In this document: positions 5,585 to 12,679 of the stretch, in pieces | Position numbering within the stretch: position 1 is the stretch's first letter | Layout: every line of letters starts with the position of its first letter | Assembly: GCA_964598495.1 (NCBI GenBank) | Contig: CAZRBY010000033.1 | Location: 1 to 14,235 of the forward strand | Source: Cacconaster sp964598495 | GTDB lineage: Bacteria > Bacteroidota > Bacteroidia > Bacteroidales > UBA932 | Direction of reading: 5' to 3' | DNA: 14,235 bases | Program-made: the position numbers and the translations under genes | Notes under the pieces: model-generated | The model's input: the letters and a program-made list of their open reading frames with translations, nothing else | The model's database searches: none | What the model was told of the DNA's origin: nothing

Positions 5585-6928
5585 CTATATCAACCCCGTA
5601 AAATAGAATGGTAGGTATAAGGTTATGCCCTCTTTTCTGAGATCTTTGGTGTAGATTAGGTATCGTTGGCCAATTCTGGACGAATATTTGTTGCAGAATT
5701 CATCTAGAGACTTATGGGTCCTGTATCCTGAGCTTTTTACTTCTATCGGGCATAGTTTTGAGCCACGGGAGATCAGGAAGTCCACCTCATAATTGTGTTT
5801 TCCACCATCCGGACGCCATGTGTGATAGAATAATTCATCGCCACCGGCTTTAAGCATTTGTGCCACAAGATTCTCATAGACATATCCCAAATTGACTGGA
5901 AGTTTTCCTGTAAGCAATTTTTGATAGATCTCATTTTCAGTTACTGTTTTATCCCAAAAAGCCATAGTAACCATCAACCCGGTATCGTTAATAAACATCT
6001 TGAACTTATTAATATCTTTATGCATTGAGAGCCCTACCGAAGGATCATTGGCATGACGAGAAATCAACACAGTCATTGAGTCCTCCATATTCTGTAAGGT
6101 TTCACTTAAACGATCCACTTTACCATACTCAATCACGCTGCTAAGCAGATATCTTGATGCATTACCGGACAATTGTGCGGGAATTGCATAAAACAGACTT
6201 GTTGCCCTGCCGGATGGATCTATTTTACGAAAATCATCGGCATACAGTTCAATTATTTCTCTTTTTACGGCATCAATCAGACTTAAGTTGTTGGTCTCAA
6301 GGTATGCATTTACAGCCTGGGGCATGCCACCGATTACCATATAGAGCCTAAGGTCATCCATAATTTTCCGGTTTACGGCATCTCCTAAAGGCATCTTATT
6401 ATTCCAGGCTTTACGTAACATGGGAACTGTAACTTCATTTCCTTTTGCCCAATAAAATTCTTCAAAATCCATAGGATAAAGAGTCAATCTCGTCTCTTCG
6501 CTGGGTATACGGATTCCTTTTGTGTTTCTCTTAATGCTCAGCAGACTGCCTGTTTCGATATAATCGTATCTTCGATCTTTTACTAGTTTCTTTATTGCTT
6601 GCCTTGCCAGGGGACAGTTTTGCACCTCGTCAAAAATAATAACAGACTTTCTATCAATTAACTGCACATTATACAGGAACTGCAAACGAAGGAAGAACCT
6701 GTCCAAATCTGAAATATCAGAGAATAAATCATTAACCTCCTGCCTGCACTCAACGAAATCAATGAGGATGTAGCTATCATACTCCCGCTTTGCAAACTCT
6801 TCAACGATAGTGGATTTTCCCACTCGTCTTGCACCTTTTATCAGCAAGGCGGTAGCACCATTTCTCTCCATCTTCCACTGCAGCATCTTGTCGTACAGCT
6901 TGCGTTTAAAAACAGGTTGTTCCATCAT
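5585..6928 (-). CDS. AAA_14/DUF4143 ATP-binding protein (447 aa)
   Basis: The N-terminal domain is a AAA-type ATPase: Walker A GARRVGKST (32-40), Walker B VIIFDE (96-101), and the family's sensor-like YIETGSLL (123-130). The C-terminal domain is DUF4143, ending in a PD-(D/E)XK-like set of residues: E352 in YENLVAQ, D383 in EVDFLI, and E396-V-K398 in PIEVKS. Length is normal for the family. These proteins are abundant, often multi-copy, in Bacteroidota; their cellular role is poorly known, and the nuclease-like residues are suggestive only. The start is the first of two adjacent ATG codons. The gene is monocistronic and has its own near-consensus promoter and a repeat array upstream. It is not controlled by the dyad found in the neighbouring module. 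Confidence 0.9.
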   Translation of the reverse strand: MMEQPVFKRKLYDKMLQWKMERNGATALLIKGARRVGKSTIVEEFAKREYDSYILIDFVECRQEVNDLFSDISDLDRFFLRLQFLYNVQLIDRKSVIIFDEVQNCPLARQAIKKLVKDRRYDYIETGSLLSIKRNTKGIRIPSEETRLTLYPMDFEEFYWAKGNEVTVPMLRKAWNNKMPLGDAVNRKIMDDLRLYMVIGGMPQAVNAYLETNNLSLIDAVKREIIELYADDFRKIDPSGRATSLFYAIPAQLSGNASRYLLSSVIEYGKVDRLSETLQNMEDSMTVLISRHANDPSVGLSMHKDINKFKMFINDTGLMVTMAFWDKTVTENEIYQKLLTGKLPVNLGYVYENLVAQMLKAGGDELFYHTWRPDGGKHNYEVDFLISRGSKLCPIEVKSSGYRTHKSLDEFCNKYSSRIGQRYLIYTKDLRKEGITLYLPFYFTGLI

Positions 6929-6944
6929 TGAATTCTTGTTTTGA

Positions 6945-6975
6945 CAAAGTTAAAGAATATATCACACTTCTCAAA
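6945..6975 (-). promoter_or_regulatory. Promoter of the AAA_14/DUF4143 gene
   Basis: On the minus strand a -33 TTTG (6972-6975) and a -7 TAACTTTG (6945-6952) are 19 bp apart, a full match to the Bacteroides consensus. The -7 lies 16 bp from the start codon, so the leader is very short. The -33 element is inside the first of three 33-bp repeats, which makes the repeats candidates for a regulator-binding array. Confidence 0.75.
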
Positions 6976-7048
6976 ATTTATTTGACCATTTCTGCCTAAA
7001 TTCTCATACTTTATTTGAATATATTTGCCACAATTCTCATAATTTTAG
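6968..7048. repeat. Three direct repeats at exact 33-bp period upstream of the AAA_14/DUF4143 gene
   Basis: TTCTCAAAATTTATTTGA (6968-6985) and TTCTCATACTTTATTTGA (7001-7018) differ at 2 of 18 bases, and TTCTCATAATTTTAG (7034-7048) is a third, shorter copy. The starts are exactly 33 bp apart. The first two full units agree at about 25 of 33 bases, including TGCC before the next unit. Three helical turns between units would put bound proteins on one face of the DNA. The rest of the 344-bp intergenic region holds the G-rich repeat (7145-7193) and the glyA terminator; I see no small gene in it. Confidence 0.7.
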
Positions 7049-7144
7049 CAAAACACCGGATTTTCTAAAAAAAAATTATGCAGCATCAACATAATGTTTC
7101 TGCCGCATAATAATACCCACTTCCTTCTAAAAGACTTAAAACTA

Positions 7145-7193
7145 ACCCGCACCTCGTACCCCGCACTCCGTAACCCGTACCCCGCAACACTCC
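7145..7193 (-). repeat. G-rich intergenic repeat, copy 1
   Basis: Read on the minus strand, this roughly 49-bp stretch begins GGAGTGTTGCGGGGTACGGG and continues as degenerate G-rich heptads such as GTACGGG and GTTACGG. It aligns with 12496-12544 (plus strand) at about three quarters of positions by eye. Both copies lie beyond the 3' end of a gene, G-rich on that gene's sense strand. I see no coding capacity. Confidence 0.6.
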
Positions 7194-7260
7194 TTAGCGC
7201 AAATTAGCGCAAAACCCCTGCAAGTATAAAGACTTGCAGGGGTTTTGTCATTAGCGTAAA
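7194..7260. repeat. TTAGCGYAAA direct repeats flanking the glyA terminator
   Basis: TTAGCGCAAA occurs at 7194-7203 and 7204-7213, and TTAGCGTAAA at 7251-7260, so two copies lie on one side of the terminator hairpin and one on the other. They may be remnants of a small insertion or a palindromic unit. No function is evident. Confidence 0.4.
7211..7246 (-). terminator. Strong intrinsic terminator of glyA
   Basis: A perfect 15-bp stem, AAAACCCCTGCAAGT (7211-7225) with ACTTGCAGGGGTTTT (7232-7246), encloses the 6-nt loop ATAAAG. It lies 26 bp beyond the glyA stop codon. The A/T ends of the stem give a U-run in either direction, so it could work both ways. Confidence 0.85.
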
Positions 7261-7272
7261 ACAATCAGGTTC

Positions 7273-8553
7273 CTACCACCTATTCAGCGGCAGGCCGCTC
7301 ATCTTCATTCTTACCTGTTCTTTTACCTGGGCGATTACATTATCGTCATCGAGATTGCTGAGAACTTTGTCAACCATGTCAACGATGCCGGCCATATCCT
7401 TTTCAACCAGACCACGTGAGGTGACGGCGGGAGTGCCGACTCTTATACCTGAGGTCTGGAAAGGTGAACGGCTGTCAAAGGGCACCATATTCTTGTTGAC
7501 AGTGATATCGGCCTTTACAAGGACGTTCTCGGCTACCTTGCCTGTCAGGTCGGGGAACTTGGTGCGGAAGTCGATAAGCATAAGGTGATTGTCTGTACCT
7601 CCTGATACCACATGATAACCCTTCTCAACAAATGCTTTGGCCATGGCTTGAGCAGTCTTGAGTATCTGTTCCTGATATGCCTTGAACTCAGGCTGGAGAG
7701 CTTCATAGAATGAAACTGCTTTTGCAGCGATGCAGTGTTCGAGGGGGCCGCCCTGAATGCCGGGGAATACACTTGAATTGATCAGTGAAGACATTTTTCT
7801 TATCTCGCCTTTTCGTGTTTTAATTCCCCAGGGGTTGTCAAAGTCTTTACCGATGAGGATTATGCCTCCACGGGGGCCTCTGAGGGTCTTGTGAGTAGTG
7901 GAGGTAACAATGTGGGCATACTTGACAGGGTTTGAGAGCAGACCTGCTGCAATCAGTCCGGCAGGATGTGCCATATCCACCATAAAGATGGCGCCTATCT
8001 TGTCTGCAATAGCACGCATCCTTTCCCAGTCCCACTCTCTCGAGTAAGCGGAAGCGCCTCCGACGAGAAGTTTTGGACGGTACTTTAGAGCTTTGCGCTC
8101 CATCTGATCATAATCCACCGTACCTGTCTCACGGCTGACCTGATAGCCGATGGCATTATAGAGAATGCCGGACATATTTACGGGAGAACCGTGCGTCAGG
8201 TGGCCGCCATGATCCAGGTCCAGACCCATAAAGGTGTCACCGGGCTTTAGGCAAACCATGAAGACAGCCATATTAGCCTGTGCACCGGAGTGGGGCTGCA
8301 CATTGGCATATTCGGCATCGAAAAGTTGACATAGACGGTCGATGGCGAGTTGTTCGATCTGGTCCACTACCTCGCAACCACCATAGTATCTTGCTCCCGG
8401 GTAGCCTTCGGCATATTTATTTGTGCAGACTGAACCCAGTGCTGCAAGCACCTGGTTGCTAACGAAGTTCTCGGATGCAATCAACTCGATACCATGAGTC
8501 TGGCGCTCCTCTTCTTTTCTCAGTAATTCTGATATTTGAACGTCTTGTTTCAT
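7273..8553 (-). CDS. glyA: Serine hydroxymethyltransferase (426 aa)
   Basis: The enzyme interconverts serine plus tetrahydrofolate with glycine plus 5,10-methylenetetrahydrofolate, the main one-carbon source for purine, thymidylate and methionine synthesis. It is cytoplasmic and PLP-dependent. Family landmarks are all present: ELIASENF (23-30), YAEGYPGARYYGG (47-59), the ring-stacking region HSGAQAN (88-94), VDMAH (192-196, with the PLP-binding Asp and His), and the Schiff-base lysine K222 in STTHKTLRGPRGG. GTPAVTSRG near the C-terminus is also typical. Length and start (first ATG, before the conserved N-terminal helix) are normal. It is divergent from the RNA methyltransferase gene, with promoter elements in the 96 bp between the two start codons and the 5' end of the methyltransferase gene. 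Confidence 0.98.
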   Translation of the reverse strand: MKQDVQISELLRKEEERQTHGIELIASENFVSNQVLAALGSVCTNKYAEGYPGARYYGGCEVVDQIEQLAIDRLCQLFDAEYANVQPHSGAQANMAVFMVCLKPGDTFMGLDLDHGGHLTHGSPVNMSGILYNAIGYQVSRETGTVDYDQMERKALKYRPKLLVGGASAYSREWDWERMRAIADKIGAIFMVDMAHPAGLIAAGLLSNPVKYAHIVTSTTHKTLRGPRGGIILIGKDFDNPWGIKTRKGEIRKMSSLINSSVFPGIQGGPLEHCIAAKAVSFYEALQPEFKAYQEQILKTAQAMAKAFVEKGYHVVSGGTDNHLMLIDFRTKFPDLTGKVAENVLVKADITVNKNMVPFDSRSPFQTSGIRVGTPAVTSRGLVEKDMAGIVDMVDKVLSNLDDDNVIAQVKEQVRMKMSGLPLNRW

Positions 8554-8581
8554 TGTTGTATTATTTGTGTAATTATTTTCT

Positions 8582-8589
8582 TACTTTTG
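8582..8589 (+). promoter_or_regulatory. -7 box of the RNA methyltransferase promoter
   Basis: TACTTTTG matches TAnnTTTG and lies 60 bp before the ATG at 8650. No TTTG sits at the ideal spacing (one at 8564-8567 is 14 bp away), so only the -7 element is supported. A small dyad, TCCGC-tcagg-GCGGA (8594-8608), lies between this box and the opposing glyA promoter. Confidence 0.4.
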
Positions 8590-8617
8590 TCTCTCCGCTC
8601 AGGGCGGAATCGAATTA

Positions 8618-8647
8618 CAAAGATAACTTTTTTACGGCTTTTTCCAA
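8618..8647 (-). promoter_or_regulatory. glyA promoter
   Basis: On the minus strand a -33 TTG (8645-8647) and a -7 TATCTTTG (8618-8625) are separated by 19 bp. The leader would be about 55-60 nt and would include the small dyad at 8594-8608. The promoter lies partly inside the region transcribed for the divergent methyltransferase gene, so the two units may interfere with each other. Confidence 0.6.
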
Positions 8648-8649
8648 CT

Positions 8650-9180
8650 ATGTTCCGAAAACTTTTGAACAGTGAACTCAACCGTATCACTCCTGAAGAA
8701 TTCAAATTGAAGAAAAAGTTGCCCGTGACCGTAGTACTGGACAATATCCGTAGTCAACACAATATCGGTTCCGCATTTCGCAGCTGTGACGCATTTCTTG
8801 TGGAGAAACTTATTTTGTGTGGTATTTGTGCGGTGCCTCCCACTGCTGAAATACACAAGTCGGCCCTTGGTGCCGAGTTCAGTATGGAGTGGGAGTATTT
8901 TGAGAAAGCAACGGAAGCGGTGCATGGCCTCAAGGATGAGGGGTATGTGATAGTGAGCGTGGAGCAGACCGAGCACTCCACCCTGCTGAAAGATTTTCGC
9001 CCCGAAGAGGGAGTCAAGTATGCTTTTATTTTTGGTAACGAAGTGCGTGGAGTGCAACAGGAGGTTGTGAATATGAGCGATATTTGTCTGGAGATTCCTC
9101 AATATGGCACCAAGCATTCGCTGAATGTTTCGGTTTCGATAGGAGTGGTGCTTTGGGATGTGGTTTCCAAAATTTTTTGA
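8650..9180 (+). CDS. SpoU/TrmH-family RNA 2'-O-methyltransferase (176 aa)
   Basis: This is a SAM-dependent SPOUT methyltransferase that would add a 2'-O-methyl group to a tRNA or rRNA nucleotide. All three SpoU motifs are present: motif 1 DNIRSQHNIGSAFR (31-44, catalytic Arg44), motif 2 FIFGNEVRGV (126-135), and motif 3 IPQYGTKHSLNVSVSIGVV (149-167, with the knot-forming Asn159). The length suggests a catalytic domain with only a short N-terminal extension; the exact target nucleotide cannot be told. The start is the ATG at 8650, because earlier in-frame codons overlap the promoter region and the glyA leader. The metalloprotease gene follows after 22 bp, so the two may be cotranscribed. Confidence 0.9.
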   Translation: MFRKLLNSELNRITPEEFKLKKKLPVTVVLDNIRSQHNIGSAFRSCDAFLVEKLILCGICAVPPTAEIHKSALGAEFSMEWEYFEKATEAVHGLKDEGYVIVSVEQTEHSTLLKDFRPEEGVKYAFIFGNEVRGVQQEVVNMSDICLEIPQYGTKHSLNVSVSIGVVLWDVVSKIF

Positions 9181-9202
9181 TTTTTTTTCAAACATATATA
9201 CA

Positions 9203-11707
9203 ATGAAAACATTATTGACAATCATTATGGCGGGAGCTTTGCTTTTTGGCCCCGTAACCTCCTCCGCCCAGCGCAACAGGCAATCTAATGATTCCAGAAT
9301 ACCTGTGGTAAAGGCTGATGCAAAGAGCGATTCAACCAAGAAGGCTCCTCAAGGCCCTGTTTCAATCGAAAAATTCATAACAAAAGAGGCTTCGAAAATG
9401 GTGGGCATGACTACCGTTTATAAGCAGGATGACAAGTATTATCTCACAATCCCGGACTCTCTTATTGGGAGAGATATCCTGATGGTTTCCAGAGTGGTTC
9501 AATCCGCTGCAGACATCAGGGGTGGTTTCAGCGGCTATGCCGGTGACCAAATAAGCAGTGGCCTTTACAGATTTGAAAAAGGCCCCGACAAAAGGATTTT
9601 TCTCAGAAAAGTATCGGTCAGGGAGCGCTCGCAAGACTCAATAATGAGCATGAATATTCTCAAGTCCAATCTAACTCCGATTGTCGGATCATTCCCGATA
9701 AAGGCTTGGAATGAGGATAAGAGCCTCTCCATAATAGATGTTACAGATTTCTTCAACGCTGATTCGGATGAGTTATATTTCTCTAAAAGTACCAAGACCT
9801 CTTCCAAACTTGGAGCGCAGGAGAAGGAAAAATCCTACATCAGCGGGATAAGGACCTATCCCATCAACACTGAGGTGACAGTAGTCAAAACCTTTGCCAG
9901 AACATCCGGCGGATATGCCACCTACGAGTTAAACTGCTCTTTCGTGCTGCTGCCCGAGGTGCCTATGACTCCCCGCTACTATGACGAAAGGGTTGGCTAT
10001 TTTACCACAACATATACGGACTTTGACAAGAATCCCCATGGTGTGGAGAAAGTACAGTTGATCACCCGTTGGAGACTTGAACCCCGCCCTGAAGATCTTG
10101 AAAAGTATAAAAGGGGCGAGCTTGTAGAGCCGGCAAAGCCAATTGTATATTATATAGATCCCTCGACTCCTGCCAAGTGGGTCCCCTACCTGATTCAGGG
10201 GGTGAATGACTGGGAACCGGTTTTCAGAACTGCAGGTTTTAAGAACGCAATCCGTGCTGAGATGGCTCCGACGCCCGAACAGGATTCTACCTGGTCTCTT
10301 GAGGATGCGAGATACTCTGCGATTGTCTACAAACCCTCCGATATAGCCAATGCGAGCGGTCCCCACGTCAACGACCCTCGCTCAGGCGAGATCATTGAGA
10401 GCCACATAAACTGGTACCACAATGTGATGTCGCTACTGCACGACTGGTATTTTATTCAGTGCTCACCGGTGGACGAGGGAGCACGTACAATGAACTTTGA
10501 TGACGAATTGATGGGACAACTCGTCAGATTTGTCTCCTCACACGAGGTTGGCCACACCCTTGGATTGCGCCACAACTTTGTCGGCTCGGCTATTGCTACC
10601 ACAAAACAGTTGCGTGATCCCGAGTACCTCAGGAAATATGGCCATACCACTTCCATAATGGATTATTCACGTTTCAATTTTGTGGTTCAGCCTGGAGATA
10701 ATATTCCCCGTGAATTACTCTTTCCCCGTCTGAGTACCTACGATAACTGGGCGATCGAATGGGGTTACAGGAGATTTTACGAATATGATGATCCTAAGAA
10801 AGAGCTTCCGATGCTCAATAAATGGATCATTGAAAAGACGGCAGATCCCCTCTACTTTTTCGGCACCGAATCGAGTCCCAACGACCCCCGATATCAGAGT
10901 GAGGATCTGGGCAACAATCAGATGGAGACTAATGAACTCGGCATCCGCAACCTCAAATACATAATGGACAACCTCATAGACTGGACTTCGGAACCAAACA
11001 AGGGCTACGAATCTCTCCGAAATATGCATAACCAGGTGTTCTCCCAATACCGTCGCTACATCAGGCATGTTGCAAAATGGGTCGGAGGAGTATATGAAAC
11101 CCCTAAACGCGTAGAGATGGAGGGTGATGTTTATACTCCGGTAGAAAAATCAAAACAGAAAGAGGCAATGGCCTTCCTCAACAGACACGTCTTCACTCCT
11201 CAGGGTTGGCTTGTGCCTAGCGATATCATGAACAAGATGGTAACCAAACCCGAATCCACTATCGACAATGCATACAAGGCAGTTCTTGGAGACCTGTTAA
11301 GCAAGAGGGTTATGCTCAATCTCTACGAGGCTGAACTACAGTATGGAAACCAGGCATATACCATGAAAGATCTCTTTGCGGACCTGAACAGATATATGTG
11401 GGATAGTCCCATGCCCAAAGATGCTGCTGACAGATCATACAAACGTATAGGACAAAAGGTCTATGTGAATGCACTTTGCGGCCTCTTCACCGGTGAGACC
11501 GCCATTAGAGCGACAGATACCACAAAAGATAACACGGATATCAACTCAATGGTATATTACCAGTTGAACACTCTAAGGTATAAACTTTCCATCAAAAGCA
11601 GTACTGATGTTCTTGAAAGTGCTCACTATGACTACCTTGTCAATGTCATTGACAAGGCCTTTAACAAGGTGTTCAAAAATGAAGCGCCTAAGCCTCAAGC
11701 AGAATAA
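9203..11707 (+). CDS. Exported zinc-dependent metalloprotease, DUF5117/DUF4953 type (834 aa)
   Basis: An N-terminal signal peptide (residues 1-22, ending SSA before Gln23) sends this protein out of the cytoplasm. It is followed by a short Ser/Lys-rich linker and then the N-terminal domain of this family (about 50-300, starting PVSIEKFI). The catalytic part carries the extended metzincin-type zinc motif HEVGHTLGLRH (447-457; ligands H447, H451, H457, catalytic E448) and a Met-turn SIMDY (484-488). Length fits the large family seen in Bacteroidota that carries DUF5118, DUF5117 and DUF4953; its substrates are largely unknown. I chose the ATG at 9203, which begins a clean signal peptide. An upstream in-frame extension overlaps the methyltransferase gene. 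A good terminator follows the stop codon. Confidence 0.92.
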   Translation: MKTLLTIIMAGALLFGPVTSSAQRNRQSNDSRIPVVKADAKSDSTKKAPQGPVSIEKFITKEASKMVGMTTVYKQDDKYYLTIPDSLIGRDILMVSRVVQSAADIRGGFSGYAGDQISSGLYRFEKGPDKRIFLRKVSVRERSQDSIMSMNILKSNLTPIVGSFPIKAWNEDKSLSIIDVTDFFNADSDELYFSKSTKTSSKLGAQEKEKSYISGIRTYPINTEVTVVKTFARTSGGYATYELNCSFVLLPEVPMTPRYYDERVGYFTTTYTDFDKNPHGVEKVQLITRWRLEPRPEDLEKYKRGELVEPAKPIVYYIDPSTPAKWVPYLIQGVNDWEPVFRTAGFKNAIRAEMAPTPEQDSTWSLEDARYSAIVYKPSDIANASGPHVNDPRSGEIIESHINWYHNVMSLLHDWYFIQCSPVDEGARTMNFDDELMGQLVRFVSSHEVGHTLGLRHNFVGSAIATTKQLRDPEYLRKYGHTTSIMDYSRFNFVVQPGDNIPRELLFPRLSTYDNWAIEWGYRRFYEYDDPKKELPMLNKWIIEKTADPLYFFGTESSPNDPRYQSEDLGNNQMETNELGIRNLKYIMDNLIDWTSEPNKGYESLRNMHNQVFSQYRRYIRHVAKWVGGVYETPKRVEMEGDVYTPVEKSKQKEAMAFLNRHVFTPQGWLVPSDIMNKMVTKPESTIDNAYKAVLGDLLSKRVMLNLYEAELQYGNQAYTMKDLFADLNRYMWDSPMPKDAADRSYKRIGQKVYVNALCGLFTGETAIRATDTTKDNTDINSMVYYQLNTLRYKLSIKSSTDVLESAHYDYLVNVIDKAFNKVFKNEAPKPQAE

Positions 11708-11727
11708 CCTTTTGATTGATAAGGAAC

Positions 11728-11769
11728 GAACCCCGAAAGTTTGAATGACTCTCGGGGTTCATTTTTTTT
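11728..11769 (+). terminator. Intrinsic terminator after the metalloprotease gene
   Basis: GAACCCCGA (11728-11736) pairs with TCGGGGTTC (11752-11760), and AGT/ACT can extend pairing inside the loop. A run of eight Ts follows at 11762-11769. It begins 20 bp beyond the stop codon. Confidence 0.9.
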
Positions 11770-11785
11770 GTGCAGAGGCATTGAT

Positions 11786-11814
11786 TTTGTTGTAGAACAG
11801 ATTGTTTATCTTTC
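11786..11814 (+). promoter_or_regulatory. Possible promoter of the lipoprotein gene
   Basis: TTTG at 11786-11789 and TATCTTTC at 11807-11814 (one mismatch to TAnnTTTG) are 17 bp apart, slightly shorter than the usual 19. The position, between the terminator and the start codon at 11853, is right. Confidence 0.35.
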
Positions 11815-11852
11815 CAAAGGGGATATTTAGCAATAACTTAACATTTTTGATC

Positions 11853-12434
11853 ATGAAAAAAATCAAGTTTATTTTTTTAGCTGCTCTATGCACATTTTGT
11901 TTATCAGGATGTTGGTATGAGTATTTTGAAGAAGAAATAAGACCTATCTATAAAGTTGATAGTCTTCGACTTGATGGTAATCGTATAATTCCATATTGTA
12001 CAAAGGATGGGCAATTTGATGCTGAGAGCCGGCAGTTTTACATAGCAGCCGACACCAGTCTGGTTATCAGGGGATATCGCCATAAAACAGATTGGTGGAT
12101 TTCTTATTCGGCGGTAGATTGGAGAATTACGAAAATAGATGTTATTGCATTGGAGGATTATGATGAAAATCATCCTGCAGGAGAGCTTTTGAATGATGTA
12201 TTAAGTATAACTTACACCGGCATGGATCGTAAAACAATTACGAAACCTGTATCAGAGATTGATTATGGTGACATTATGCTCGGTTACTATGTGCCCGGAG
12301 GTACAGATTATTATTGCCTCAAATTATGGCCTAACGAAGGTGCAATCAAACCATCAAATTTCGAGGTCCGCATCGAAGATGCCTTCGGAAGGGTCTTTGT
12401 TGTTAGATCGGAAGGAGAGGATTCTAAAAAGTAA
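11853..12434 (+). CDS. Small lipoprotein of unknown function (193 aa)
   Basis: A lipoprotein signal peptide is plain: MKKIK, a hydrophobic stretch FIFLAALCTF, and the lipobox LSGC with the lipidated Cys at residue 20. The residues after Cys include an acidic patch (YEYFEEEI), which in Bacteroidota often accompanies export to the cell surface. The mature part (about 170 residues) is rich in aromatic residues and looks beta-rich, for example WWISYSAVDWRITKIDV at 81-97. I do not recognise a family. The start is the ATG at 11853, since the longer in-frame reading would add residues before the signal peptide. The gene stands alone, with a terminator before it and a G-rich repeat after it. Confidence 0.85.
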   Translation: MKKIKFIFLAALCTFCLSGCWYEYFEEEIRPIYKVDSLRLDGNRIIPYCTKDGQFDAESRQFYIAADTSLVIRGYRHKTDWWISYSAVDWRITKIDVIALEDYDENHPAGELLNDVLSITYTGMDRKTITKPVSEIDYGDIMLGYYVPGGTDYYCLKLWPNEGAIKPSNFEVRIEDAFGRVFVVRSEGEDSKK

Positions 12435-12495
12435 TTAGTGACAATTTAGCATAGCAGTGCATTCAACTTTTTTCAGGACGAGACATTCTGAGTAT

Positions 12496-12544
12496 GGAGT
12501 GTTACGAGTTACGGGGTACGGGGTAAGAGTTGCTGGGTGCGAGT
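12496..12544 (+). repeat. G-rich intergenic repeat, copy 2
   Basis: It starts GGAGTGTTACGAGTTACGGG, continues with further GTACGGG-like heptads, and aligns with the minus strand of 7145-7193. It lies 61 bp beyond the lipoprotein stop codon, G-rich on that gene's sense strand, as copy 1 is for glyA. Confidence 0.6.
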
Positions 12545-12585
12545 GTATAGTATGTAGTGAGGAGTATTACTAGAACCTAAAAACA

Positions 12586-12613
12586 ATTAGGGGCAAAAAC
12601 CTTCGCCCCTAAT
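12586..12613 (-). terminator. Intrinsic terminator of the LRR/Ig gene
   Basis: ATTAGGGGC (12586-12594) pairs with GCCCCTAAT (12605-12613) around a 10-nt loop. On the minus strand TGTTTTTAGG follows as a U-rich tail. It lies about 65 bp beyond the stop codon of the leftward LRR gene and may also stop rightward transcripts. Confidence 0.7.
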
Positions 12614-12643
12614 CGCCAATTTATTGCTCATTTTTTATTGCTC

Positions 12644-12658
12644 TCCCGCTTTGCGGGA
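12644..12658. repeat. Small GC hairpin TCCCGC-TTT-GCGGGA
   Basis: A perfect 6-bp stem with a 3-nt loop sits between the LRR stop codon and its terminator. It could slow polymerase or protect the mRNA 3' end. Nothing more can be said. Confidence 0.45.
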
Positions 12659-12679
12659 TCTTCGTTACACTTCGAATTG

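Noticed and set aside
6968..7048. CRISPR-like array upstream of the ATPase gene
   Set aside because: The repeats are contiguous and degenerate, without unrelated spacers, and overlap a promoter.
7145..7193. Telomere or replication origin
   Set aside because: The heptads are degenerate, internal to a chromosome-like gene context, and have no initiator boxes or linked replication gene.
8632..9339. Leftward 235-codon frame opposite the RNA methyltransferase
   Set aside because: The plus strand encodes all three SpoU motifs; the opposite frame has no recognisable domain and no promoter.
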